A stretch of DNA of 35,396 nt, from NCBI GenBank assembly GCA_009692465.1, contig SHZD01000041.1, positions 1 through 35,396 of the forward strand, read 5' to 3'. Position numbers and translations under genes: made by a program. Under the pieces are notes generated by a model. That model had not been told where the DNA came from. It made no database searches and saw only the letters and a program-made list of their open reading frames with translations. This document shows, in pieces, positions 16,977 through 24,866 of the stretch (positions are counted from its first letter, which is position 1; every line of letters starts with the position of its first letter). This DNA is from Myxococcales bacterium (GTDB taxonomy: Bacteria; Myxococcota_A; UBA9042).

Positions 16977-19607
16977 ATGCCGAATCGCCTGCCTGACCTC
17001 GCCCACCCCTCTCCGCCTCCATTGCTTGCCGCGCCAGTGGGTGCCAGCGACGATGATGCGTTCTTGCTGTTGGTCGATTGGCTCGCGGCCCGCGGTTTGG
17101 CTTTGTATTCGCATCAGGAAGAAGCAATTCTCGAGCTGTATTCTGCACGCCATGTAGTGCTGGCGACGCCGACTGGTTCGGGCAAGTCGTTGGTCGCGCT
17201 GGCGATGCATTTTCGCGCGCTGTGTCAGGGCCAGCAGACCATCTACACGGCGCCGATCAAGGCCTTGGCTAACGAGAAGTTCTTCGACCTCTGCGCTACG
17301 TTTGGCGCGGCCAACGTCGGTTTGTTGACCGGTGACGCCACCGTGAACAAGACCGCGCCAATCCTGTGTTGCACCGCTGAAATCCTGATGCAGATGGCGC
17401 TGGAAGAGCAGGCGAGCGAGCGGCAGTGGCACGTCGCGATGGACGAGTTTCACTATTACGCCGACCGTGACCGCGGGATGGCCTGGCAGATTCCGCTGCT
17501 GCGCATGACTAACACCACGTTTCTGCTGATGTCGGCGACGCTGGGCGACATGACCTCGATTGCGGCCGATCTCAAGAGTCGCTCTGCCCGCGACGTCGCA
17601 ATTGTGAGCAGTACCGCGCGGCCGGTGCCCTTGGCGTTTTCGTATGTCGAATTGCCATTGCAGGAGGTCGTCGTCGATCTGGCAAAATCGGCGAAAACCC
17701 CGTGTTATCTGGTACATTTTAGCCATCGCGATGCTTCGGAAACTGCCGGTGCACTGATGTCGGTGGACGTCTGCACCAAGGATGAGAAACGCCAACTGAG
17801 CGATGCACTTAACGGCGAACGCTGGCCCAGTCCGTATGGAAAGACCCTGCAACGCTTGCTCAAGCACGGCATTGGCCTGCACCACGCTGGCCTGTTGCCG
17901 CGGTATCGACGGTTGGTCGAGCGTTTGGCGCAACAGGGCTTGCTCAAAGTAATTTGCGGCACCGACACCCTGGGGATTGGCATCAACGTGCCGCTCAAGA
18001 CCGTGGTCCTGACCCAGTTGTGCAAGTTCGACGGGGAGCACACGCGCCTGATTCAAGTGCGTGAATTTCATCAGATTTCTGGCAGAGCAGGGCGCAAAGG
18101 CTTTGACGAGCAAGGCTGGGTGATTGCGCTCGCGCCAGAACACGTTGTCGCCAACAAGCGGCTGGAGACCAAGGTTGGCCGCGACGGCAAAGCGGTGAAA
18201 TTCGTGCGCCAAAAGCCGCCCGACAAAGGCTACGTGCCGTGGGACGAAACGGTGTTTTGGCGCTTGGTGCGCGGGCAACCCGAAACACTGCAGCCTGTTT
18301 TTGTGCTGACCGCCGGTCTGGTTTGCCAAGTGTTGCGCGGAAATCCTGAGCGCGCCGAGCTTGGGCTGCGCACGGTCGCCGACTTGATTGGGCGCAGCCA
18401 CTTGCCCGTCGGCAGTCAACTTGGCCAGCGGCGCGAACTGGGCCGAATTGGCCGGTCGTTGCGCAAGATCGGGGTACTGCACAGCCGGGCGACGAGCCAA
18501 GGTGGCCGGGCGCGCCTCGACGCCGAACTGCAAGAGGATTTTTCGCTCCACCATGCCCTGTCGCTGTTCCTGGTTGAGAGTTTGGAGCATCTAGATCGCA
18601 CGCATTTGGAGCAATTTGGTGAAGTTGACGCCCACGGCGCCGCCAACTCGGTGGCGACTGACGAGCGCGATGAGCTGTGGGCTGCCGATGTGCTCAGCGT
18701 GGCCGAAAGCATTTTGGAAAACCCCAACCAGGTGTTGCAGGCCCAAGTCCGCGAGGAAAAAGGGCGTATTGTCGGTGAACTCAAAGCGCAAGGGGTGCCC
18801 TACGAGGAGCGCATGGAACGCTTGGAAACGGTTACTTGGCCCAAGCCGCTGGCTGACTGGCTGTACGCCCGCCGTGAGCAGTTTGCCGAACAACACCCAT
18901 GGATCGGCGAAGAGGCTGTGCGTCCTAAGGCGGTTGCGCGCCAACTGTATGAAAAATGGTCGACATTTGACGAAGCTGTTCGCGATTGGGGCCTTGAACC
19001 GGCCGAAGGCGTGCTGCTGCGCTACTTGTCGCAGGCGTATAAGACGCTGGTGCAAAATGTGCCGGAACGCTGGCGCTCGCCCCAAGTCTGGCAGTCCATT
19101 GGCTATTTGCGCGCGCTTCTGGCGGCCACCGACAGTTCGCTGGTTGAAGAGTGGGAAGCATTGCGCGACGGTCGCCAGTTTGCGCAGGGCGACGCCGATC
19201 CGCGGTCCTTGTTGCCCCAAAATCGTCGGGCCGCCGATCCCACCGCCGATCCAAAAGCACTGGCCGCCCGACTGCGCGCCGAGATGGTGCAATTTGCCAA
19301 AGTTCTTTGCGGCATAGACAGCGAAGCCATGGCGGAATTGGTCAGTTGGAGCAACGATTTCACCTCGGCTGACATGGCCGGCTGGAAACAGACTCTGCCT
19401 CAGCCGCTGGTCTGGGATCATCGCATGCGACTTAGTGAATTTTGCCAAGTGCGCCCACTTTCCGGCCGCCGGTGGCAGGTCGTTCAGACTTGTTTTGACG
19501 CCGAAGGCCCGATCGACGGGCCGATCGTGGCCGAGTTTGACGCCGATGACATGGATGCTCTGACCGCCCCGAGTCTATTGCGGATGGTGGGTGTCGGCGA
19601 CGGTTGA
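16977..19607 (+). CDS. DEAD/DEAH-box helicase with DUF3516-like C-terminus
   Basis: An 876-residue Ski2-like superfamily 2 helicase. Motif I is TPTGSGKS (near residue 60), followed by the APIKALANEKF block, then motif II DEFHYYAD, motif III MSATLGDM, motif V GIGINVPLKTVVLTQ and motif VI QISGRAGRKGFD. About 450 residues follow without helicase motifs; this length and the overall layout match helicases annotated with a DUF3516 C-terminal domain, best known in actinobacteria. The probable role is RNA or DNA unwinding in the cytoplasm; the substrate is not known. No ribosome-binding site is obvious. The last 33 bases overlap the 3' end of the opposite-strand HRDC gene. Confidence 0.9.
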   Translation: MPNRLPDLAHPSPPPLLAAPVGASDDDAFLLLVDWLAARGLALYSHQEEAILELYSARHVVLATPTGSGKSLVALAMHFRALCQGQQTIYTAPIKALANEKFFDLCATFGAANVGLLTGDATVNKTAPILCCTAEILMQMALEEQASERQWHVAMDEFHYYADRDRGMAWQIPLLRMTNTTFLLMSATLGDMTSIAADLKSRSARDVAIVSSTARPVPLAFSYVELPLQEVVVDLAKSAKTPCYLVHFSHRDASETAGALMSVDVCTKDEKRQLSDALNGERWPSPYGKTLQRLLKHGIGLHHAGLLPRYRRLVERLAQQGLLKVICGTDTLGIGINVPLKTVVLTQLCKFDGEHTRLIQVREFHQISGRAGRKGFDEQGWVIALAPEHVVANKRLETKVGRDGKAVKFVRQKPPDKGYVPWDETVFWRLVRGQPETLQPVFVLTAGLVCQVLRGNPERAELGLRTVADLIGRSHLPVGSQLGQRRELGRIGRSLRKIGVLHSRATSQGGRARLDAELQEDFSLHHALSLFLVESLEHLDRTHLEQFGEVDAHGAANSVATDERDELWAADVLSVAESILENPNQVLQAQVREEKGRIVGELKAQGVPYEERMERLETVTWPKPLADWLYARREQFAEQHPWIGEEAVRPKAVARQLYEKWSTFDEAVRDWGLEPAEGVLLRYLSQAYKTLVQNVPERWRSPQVWQSIGYLRALLAATDSSLVEEWEALRDGRQFAQGDADPRSLLPQNRRAADPTADPKALAARLRAEMVQFAKVLCGIDSEAMAELVSWSNDFTSADMAGWKQTLPQPLVWDHRMRLSEFCQVRPLSGRRWQVVQTCFDAEGPIDGPIVAEFDADDMDALTAPSLLRMVGVGDG

Positions 19608-20393
19608 CGTCAGGGAGTTCGCTTGGCTTTGCCGCAGCAAAAGGAACCCTTGGGCTAACTGCAACAGGGGATAGGGCACTTCGCCGCCCAACGCCTCGTG
19701 AACGGGTTGCAGGCGCTTACTGTGATCGAGCCCTACAGCTTCAATGCAATGGAGCAGCTCATCGCTCAGCCATGGCCGCAAATGGGGCTGCGGATGCTCT
19801 ATCAAATAGTCGAGCAGCCATTGGACCGTCGTGCCCGGCGAGCGATTGAGCAGCAAGCAGACGTCGCCAAGCGGTTCACCACGGGCAAAAGCGGCAAACG
19901 CAGCTTGCCGGGCAACACCGGAGACTTGCCTCGGTTCTGCTGCTGGACGGATTGACCGTTGCGGGCGTCGGGCTTGCTCGATCGGATCACCCGGTGGTGG
20001 CGCACTGCACAAATCAAGACCAAGGGCGCCAGCTTCGGCAGCGAGCTCCCGCAGAAGTTCTTCGCCGTATTCATGCAGTTTTCCGCAGCCGAAACCTTTG
20101 ATCGTCAACAGCATTACCGCGTTATCCGGCCTGAGCGAACACAACTGCGCAAGCTGCCGGTCGGTCAAAACGAAATACGGCGGATAGCCACGCAGGCCGG
20201 CCATACGGCGACGGATTTTGCGCATCGCTTCAAACAAATGAGCCTGCGGGCTATCTACAGGCAATCCACCAAACGGCAGGCGTGGCGCGGCAATTGTCGG
20301 TTCGCTGATGGGTTCGCCCAGCCCGTTGGCCAAGGCGTCGATTGGCCTCGGTACGCGTAGGTAGGCGAGTTCGTTGGTTTGACCGCTGCTCAT
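19575..20393 (-). CDS. HRDC plus HTH protein resembling a detached RecQ C-terminus
   Basis: A 272-residue protein beginning at ATG 20393 (GGAG about eight bases upstream; the longer open frame is rejected). Residues about 45-125 form an HRDC domain (MRKIRRRMAGLRGYPPYFVL, then LTIKGFGCGKLHEYGEELL). A basic linker follows. Then comes a helix-turn-helix segment (SGVARQAAFAAFARGEPLGD, then the LLNRSPGTTVQWLLDYLIEH strand/helix part) like the HTH_40 module found at the end of some RecQ helicases. No helicase motor is present. It may bind nucleic acid as an accessory factor; this is inference. It converges on, and overlaps by 33 bp, the helicase gene. Confidence 0.8.
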   Translation of the reverse strand: MSSGQTNELAYLRVPRPIDALANGLGEPISEPTIAAPRLPFGGLPVDSPQAHLFEAMRKIRRRMAGLRGYPPYFVLTDRQLAQLCSLRPDNAVMLLTIKGFGCGKLHEYGEELLRELAAEAGALGLDLCSAPPPGDPIEQARRPQRSIRPAAEPRQVSGVARQAAFAAFARGEPLGDVCLLLNRSPGTTVQWLLDYLIEHPQPHLRPWLSDELLHCIEAVGLDHSKRLQPVHEALGGEVPYPLLQLAQGFLLLRQSQANSLTSTVADTHHPQ

Positions 20394-20538
20394 AGACAGG
20401 CTCCAGAGTGGCGAGGTGGGCCACTGCCGACGTCTTAGCAAAGAGCGTGCCAAGCGAGTGAACTACTGTAACAGCTAGATATTGCTTCGAAACTCCGCGC
20501 AGAATCAGCAATTGCGTCTGCCGTGCGTGATACCGATC

Positions 20539-20741
20539 GAGACCACTAAGTGAGACCACTAAGTGAGACCACTAAGGAACTGTCCTCAAATAATTCGATC
20601 GATCTGGGCAACACAGGAGCGGCGAGTCGGCCTTTGAGGACGCGAGCTTAGCGACCAACAATGCAAGCAAACGGAACCAGTCCCAGAATGACTTATTCTG
20701 GGACAGTTCCTAAGTGAGACCACAAAGCGAGACCACTGGCT
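20539..20741 (+). repeat. 13-bp tandem repeat array split by element A
   Basis: Units of GAGACCACTAAGT lie at 20539-20551, 20552-20564 and (interrupted) 20565-20576. Units GAGACCACAAAGC (20716-20728) and GAGACCACTGGCT (20729-20741) continue on the other side of the 133-bp element. Removing the element and one CTAAG copy restores five units in perfect register. Unit identity falls toward the right end. No coding role is seen. Confidence 0.93.
20577..20709. mobile_element. MITE-like element A, copy 2 (133 bp) with intact target duplication
   Basis: It is bounded by perfect 9-bp inverted repeats GAACTGTCC (20577-20585) and GGACAGTTC (20701-20709) and flanked by CTAAG on both sides (20572-20576 and 20710-20714). 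The interior holds motif M (20623-20668, with the first hairpin weakened by one change) and a 9-bp hairpin TCCCAGAAT/ATTCTGGGA beside the right end. There is no coding capacity for a transposase. It lies in the gap between the PrsW-type gene and the HRDC gene. Confidence 0.9.
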
Positions 20742-20818
20742 GCGACAGTTGCCCGATTTCGTGTCTCGTTGGCAGTTGGTTCGTTCTGGACACGACACCT
20801 GTGGGTCCCTGACCGCAG

Positions 20819-21841
20819 TCAAGCCGCAACTTCACGCTGCATTGCCCGCGGTTGCAGCCCCAACCAAAACAGCCACAAGCCGAGCGCAAGCGGCGCGCCA
20901 CCGATGATCACCAGACCCAAGGCCAATTCGACGAGCTGGTCGTGGAGCATTTTGGGATCGGCGGCAATCGCAGCCGTGACACCGAGGCACACCAGCCCGC
21001 CCCACGAGGACAGCAGCCCGCCACTGAGTAATTGAAGCCAACGGCGAAGCGAACGCCCCTGTGCTTGGTGTCGTTGTTGGTGTCCGGCGTTAAACGCAGG
21101 CCCTGCATCAGCCATCTGCACTGGGCTCGCCGGATTAATGGGCGGCAGGGTCGCCAGTTGCATGCGGTTCAAGCGGCCGACCAGTCGAACACAGGCAATC
21201 CAGCCGCCGATCACGATCGCCGGCGGAACCAACAACAGGGCCCCCGGCGCAGCTTCACCAGCGGCTTTGGCGAACATCAACGGAAAATCATAGCCGCCGT
21301 GCAGCGCAATCGGCACCACCAAAGCCAAAGTTAGGTTGCGGGCGCGTTCGGAGTCGGGGCCAAAGCGCGCCTGACCGACAAAATAACCCATCAGAGCGCC
21401 CCAACTGGCGTGTCCCGGCACCGCCAGCAACGCCCGCAACACCGCGACATCCATACCTCCTTGCGCGACGTACAGGATGTTTTCCAGCGTGGCAAAACCC
21501 AGCGACGCCGTTACCCCGTAAATGATGCCGTCCATGGATTCGTCAAAGGCCGGATGCCGACTGCAAAACCGCACTAACACCAGAAACTTGAACGACTCTT
21601 CGATCAGCGCAGCCGAAAAAAAGGCGCCGTTGATCGAGCTGGCCAAAGGCGCCATGGCCTTGCCACCCACCAGATATTCCTCTGCAATTTCAAGCAAAGC
21701 CGCCGCGACAGTCGTGTACGCACCGTATTTGAAAGTTTGCCACAGTACGCTACGCGGCTCAGGATTGGCATCGCGAGCGTGAAAGTACCAAAAAATCAGC
21801 AGACTTGGCACGACGGCCGCGCCCAATAAAGATAGGGACAT
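20819..21841 (-). CDS. PrsW-family intramembrane metalloprotease
   Basis: A 340-residue polytopic membrane protein of the PrsW/CAAX-protease-like superfamily. Family motifs occur in order: EESFKF (Glu81, Glu82, Lys85) at the end of one helix, FATLENILY (Glu120, Asn121), PGHASWGALMGY with His144, and HGGYDF with His181 and Asp185. In this family these residues form the metal site within the membrane and cleave membrane-anchored substrates such as anti-sigma factors. Two further hydrophobic helices follow a polar loop near residues 235-265. GAGGT precedes ATG 21841. It lies 23 bp downstream of the lipase gene's coding strand neighbourhood, with no obvious sigma/anti-sigma pair adjacent. Confidence 0.88.
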   Translation of the reverse strand: MSLSLLGAAVVPSLLIFWYFHARDANPEPRSVLWQTFKYGAYTTVAAALLEIAEEYLVGGKAMAPLASSINGAFFSAALIEESFKFLVLVRFCSRHPAFDESMDGIIYGVTASLGFATLENILYVAQGGMDVAVLRALLAVPGHASWGALMGYFVGQARFGPDSERARNLTLALVVPIALHGGYDFPLMFAKAAGEAAPGALLLVPPAIVIGGWIACVRLVGRLNRMQLATLPPINPASPVQMADAGPAFNAGHQQRHQAQGRSLRRWLQLLSGGLLSSWGGLVCLGVTAAIAADPKMLHDQLVELALGLVIIGGAPLALGLWLFWLGLQPRAMQREVAA

Positions 21842-21864
21842 CCGTCAACCTCGGCGGCGGCGGT

Positions 21865-22989
21865 CTACAGGCTCTTGTCGACTAGATACTGGGCCAAGTC
21901 TTGATAAAACTTCAGGTAATCAAAACCGTCAACGATCCCAGCGAGTTGCCCTACTTCGTCCATGTGATCCGCGGGCACGCAGCCGCGAAAATGGCCCCAC
22001 TTGGCGGACTCCACCGTGACTAGACCGTCGTTGGGAACTTGGGCTCCGCCCACCGCCAACCAACTCGCCAGCAAGCCCGGTTCGACAATGTCGCCATGCG
22101 CAGGAACGGGTACGTCCCCACCTTCACAAGCGGGCTTGCCATTGGCAGTCAGGCCTGAGTAGCCCGCCCACGAATAGTAGGCCACGCGTGGGTCGTCTGG
22201 ATGTGCCGCATTCCAAGCCGCCGACAGCTTTTCACTGCACTGCTCTAGCGCGGCCTTGACGTTGGCGTCGGTTTCGGGCGTGGTGTACATTTTGCCGGCG
22301 ATTTGGGCAAAAGAATCCAAAAGTCCTGAGTCCTTACCTGGCAAATAGCCCAGCAATTGGTCGGCGACTTTGCTGCCCCTGTGCGGTGTGGAAATCGTGG
22401 TGATGGAGTCAACGCGGTCGCCGTACCCCAGCGCTGACACCAATTCGCGGACGTCGATGCCACCTTGGGAATGGCCCACCAGATTGACCTTAGCGGCGCA
22501 GGTACACGCTAAGATGGCGTCCACTTGCTTGGCCAATTGCTTGGCGCGCACCGCCGAACTGTTGAATGGGTCAGTCAGGGTGACGAAAACGGAAAAGCCA
22601 TTGTCGCGCAAGTTCTTAGGAATTCCGAAGAAATAGTCGAGCAGGCCCATGTTGGTAAAGCCGCCCATGCCATGGACCAAAACCAGCGGAAATTTTGATT
22701 TGCCTTTTGGCTGCGCCAACAGACCGTCACACTGCGGCACACAGGCGGCCGCATCCGGCGCCTGCGCAGTTGTGGCTTCCTTGGCGCTATCGACGGCGTG
22801 ATCGGTACTCACAGGCACATCGAACGTCTGCAAGTCGAACACCGCCGAATCCTGAACGGCATCTGCAGTCACGGCTACGGCCGCGGCGATTTCTGGATCC
22901 GAACACGCCACGCAGGTTGCCAGCAGCCAAACAGCATGGCCGAGGGGCAGGGTGTAGAGTGGGAAAAACTTTGGCAGTTTTGACCGCAT
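21865..22989 (-). CDS. Triacylglycerol-lipase-like lipoprotein
   Basis: 374 residues from ATG 22989, chosen over the longer frame because it puts a lipoprotein signal at the N-terminus (hydrophobic LPLGHAVWLLATC, with Cys26 or Cys29 as acceptor). An Ala/Asp-rich linker is followed by an alpha/beta-hydrolase core: PLVLVHGMGG, nucleophile GHSQGG with Ser174, ISTPHRGSKVAD, and C-terminal PNDGLV and DHMDEVGQ with the candidate His. These match bacterial lipases of the Pseudomonas/Burkholderia type (family I). It probably hydrolyses lipids outside the cytoplasm. It may form an operon with the PrsW-type gene 23 bp downstream. Confidence 0.88.
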   Translation of the reverse strand: MRSKLPKFFPLYTLPLGHAVWLLATCVACSDPEIAAAVAVTADAVQDSAVFDLQTFDVPVSTDHAVDSAKEATTAQAPDAAACVPQCDGLLAQPKGKSKFPLVLVHGMGGFTNMGLLDYFFGIPKNLRDNGFSVFVTLTDPFNSSAVRAKQLAKQVDAILACTCAAKVNLVGHSQGGIDVRELVSALGYGDRVDSITTISTPHRGSKVADQLLGYLPGKDSGLLDSFAQIAGKMYTTPETDANVKAALEQCSEKLSAAWNAAHPDDPRVAYYSWAGYSGLTANGKPACEGGDVPVPAHGDIVEPGLLASWLAVGGAQVPNDGLVTVESAKWGHFRGCVPADHMDEVGQLAGIVDGFDYLKFYQDLAQYLVDKSL

Positions 22990-23122
22990 GGCAGGCGGAA
23001 CAATAGCCGATGGTGGGGCAGCGCTCAAGAGGCAACCCAAATTGACCATCGAAATCTTCGCGACCCCCGATTTGGGATGCCAGTGCTTTGTTGCTCGCTG
23101 TCACTCGACAAGGAGCAAGGAG

Positions 23123-23165
23123 CTTTTCTGTCAGGGGGTACTCTCGTACGTCCCTGACAGAAAAG
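23123..23165. repeat. Perfect 14-bp inverted repeat between divergent genes
   Basis: The arms CTTTTCTGTCAGGG and CCCTGACAGAAAAG match perfectly around a 15-nt loop that itself holds GTAC...GTAC. It lies in the 305-bp region between the divergently transcribed lipase and TfoX-N genes, which otherwise shows nothing recognisable. It could be an operator, a bidirectional terminator-like hairpin or the remnant of a small element. There is no terminal T-run long enough for a confident terminator call. Confidence 0.75.
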
Positions 23166-23294
23166 TGACGCAGTGACGCCGAGATGCGCCCAAAGCGGGG
23201 GATCGCGGGCAATCGAGTGGCTTGCACGCGGTGGCTGGCCCGGCCACAATCAGCGTCGGGGCACTGATCTGCGCCAAGGTAACGGTGTGAAACA

Positions 23295-23714
23295 ATGAAG
23301 AAGCCTGACGCAGCTACGGTAGCGTGGTACGACGACAGCGTGCCGGTCGATCCCCGCGCTAGTAAGGGTCAGATGTTTGGTCATCCCTGCGCTTTTGTGA
23401 ATGGCAACATGTTCTTCGGTACTTTTGAGAACACACTTGTCGCCCGCGTCGGCCCCCAAAGGGCGGTGGCACTGGCGGCTGGTGGTCAAGTTGTGGTGTT
23501 TGAGCCCATGGCTGGCCGCGCGTGGAAGGATTACGTGCAAATTGCCGCCGGCAAACTCGAAAATGCCGAAATCAAGCACTTGGCGCGCGAAGCCTTAGAC
23601 AACACTGCAAAATGCCAGCAAAGGAAAAGAAAGCCAAGGTTGCAAAAAAATAGCCAAACCGCGGCTAGGAGCGTGTCGGCGTATTCCGACTCGCTCCTAG
23701 CGCCGTCTGGCTAG
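23295..23714 (+). CDS. TfoX N-terminal-domain protein with frameshifted tail running into repeat B
   Basis: A 139-residue open frame. Residues about 10-100 match the TfoX N-terminal domain: GQMFGHPCAFVNGNMFFGTF, then LVARVG, GGQVVVFEPMAGRAWKDYVQ and AGKLENAEIKHLAREAL. Such small proteins are usually about 110-120 residues and end in a Lys/Ala-rich tail. Here that tail (MPAKEKKAKVAKK, then TAG at 23651-23653) is in the next frame, entered at the AAAA run at 23609-23612. A one-base loss would explain why the present frame instead reads on into repeat element B, which encodes the last residues. The function of stand-alone TfoX-N proteins is not well defined. The domain itself looks intact. Confidence 0.78.
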   Translation: MKKPDAATVAWYDDSVPVDPRASKGQMFGHPCAFVNGNMFFGTFENTLVARVGPQRAVALAAGGQVVVFEPMAGRAWKDYVQIAAGKLENAEIKHLAREALDNTAKCQQRKRKPRLQKNSQTAARSVSAYSDSLLAPSG

Positions 23715-23871
23715 ACGGCGGCAACTTTCCGAAACTGCACGGATTCACTCCGGGCAGTTCTCGGACAGTTGAGAATAGTTGACTGGCTAGGAGCCTGTCG
23801 GATCGTAATAGATTCATTGTGTATAACCTGATAGACATTTCACAACCGATTGATTTCCGACAGGCTCTTAG
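23665..23871 (+). repeat. Hairpin-rich dispersed element B, copy 2 (207 bp)
   Basis: It has the same four-hairpin order as copy 1. H1 has arms CTAGGAGCGTGTCGGC/TTCCGACTCGCTCCTAG, H2 is CGCCGTCT/AGACGGCG, H3 a shorter AACTTTCCG...CGGACAGTT, and H4 CTAGGAGCCTGTCGGA against TCCGACAGGCTCTTAG. It lacks the 12-bp segment inside H3 that copies 1 and 4 have. It lies between the TfoX-N tail, which it partly encodes, and the cysE stop 5 bp away. Confidence 0.93.
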
Positions 23872-23875
23872 TTGG

Positions 23876-24844
23876 TCATTCGGGCTGGGCGCCATCCGGC
23901 ATCATCACTACCGCATCAGCGACACGGGCCGCCACATCGACGCGCAGGCGGGCGCCGGCCGGCACGCTGGTCGTTACCCACGAGTTGCCGCCGATAATCG
24001 CGCCCTTGCCGATGACGACGTCACCGCCCAAAATCGTGGCGTTGGCGTAAATTATCACATCATCTTCTAATGTTGGATGACGTTTCTGTGTTCGCATGGC
24101 GTCACCCTTTGGGATCGAGCGTGCGCCCAAAGTGACACCCTGATACAGGCGGCAGCGCGCGCCCATGACGGCCGTTTCGCCGACGACCACGCCGGTGCCG
24201 TGATCGATAAACAGCGCCGGTCCGATGCGCGCACCAGGATGCAAGTCGATGCCGGTGCGATGGTGGGCTTGCTCGGTCATCATCCGGGCCACCAGAGGCG
24301 CCGCTGCTAGCCACAAAGTATGCGCGAGGCGATGAGTGGCAATCGCAAAGAAGCCTGGGTAACACAAGATGATTTCCGCCCGAGAACGTGCAGCTGGGTC
24401 GCCATCGAGCGCAGCTTGAACGTCGGCTTCGAGGTCTAGGCGCAGTTGCGGCAGGTGTTCCAACACTGACACCGCGGTCTCGTGGGCTGTTTGGGCAACG
24501 TCGGCCGCCGCCATTGTGCGGTCACCGTACATTTCGCCGCGCTGCCCGTCCTCTCGCCCAGGCTGGGCACTCCATTCTGCGCTCAAAAGTAGGACCAAAC
24601 GCTCGTACAGCTCATGGGCGCAACCTGCGAGCCCTTCGGCGCATGGGCGTGCACCCGAATACACCTCGGCAAATAATACCCGCCGGAACAGATCCAGCGT
24701 GAGGCTAATCTGCTCTGGATCCGGCAGCGATGGAGCGCCACGTTCAAGCCCCGACAAACCATGCAATTCTGCGGCTACTGCAAAGGCTACCGTCAGCGCA
24801 ACCGTTTGCTTGTCTTTTTGCCAGTCTAAAAGCGGTGTATTCAT
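23876..24844 (-). CDS. cysE: Serine O-acetyltransferase
   Basis: A 322-residue enzyme that makes O-acetylserine from serine and acetyl-CoA, the step before cysteine synthase. The N-terminal two thirds are helical, with the SATase signature AHTLW/HRLAHTL near the junction. The C-terminal left-handed beta-helix shows hexapeptide repeats: HPGARIGPALFIDHGTGVVV with the active-site His and Asp, ETAVMGARCRLYQGVTLGA, and GDVVIGKGAIIGGNSWVT. The ATG at 24844 is preferred because the longer frame would overlap cysK. It follows cysK by 22 bp, giving a cysK-cysE operon. Repeat element B abuts its 3' end. Confidence 0.94.
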   Translation of the reverse strand: MNTPLLDWQKDKQTVALTVAFAVAAELHGLSGLERGAPSLPDPEQISLTLDLFRRVLFAEVYSGARPCAEGLAGCAHELYERLVLLLSAEWSAQPGREDGQRGEMYGDRTMAAADVAQTAHETAVSVLEHLPQLRLDLEADVQAALDGDPAARSRAEIILCYPGFFAIATHRLAHTLWLAAAPLVARMMTEQAHHRTGIDLHPGARIGPALFIDHGTGVVVGETAVMGARCRLYQGVTLGARSIPKGDAMRTQKRHPTLEDDVIIYANATILGGDVVIGKGAIIGGNSWVTTSVPAGARLRVDVAARVADAVVMMPDGAQPE

Positions 24845-24866
24845 AGATGATTCACCAAAGGCCTTG

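Noticed and set aside
15420-18590. A 1056-codon minus-strand open frame
   Set aside because: It lies antisense to two clearly real plus-strand genes (hydrolase lipoprotein and helicase) with full motif sets. Its translation has no recognisable domain, and the frame is open because of third-position GC bias.
20539-20741. CRISPR or phage attachment array
   Set aside because: The 13-bp units have no spacers. The only interruption is a 133-bp element with terminal inverted repeats and target duplication.
23668-23895. Small conserved open frame within element B (MSIRLYTMNLLR...)
   Set aside because: Similar peptides can be read in copies 2, 3 and 4, but base identity between copies alone explains this. 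There is no ribosome-binding site, and the sequence is dominated by palindromes.
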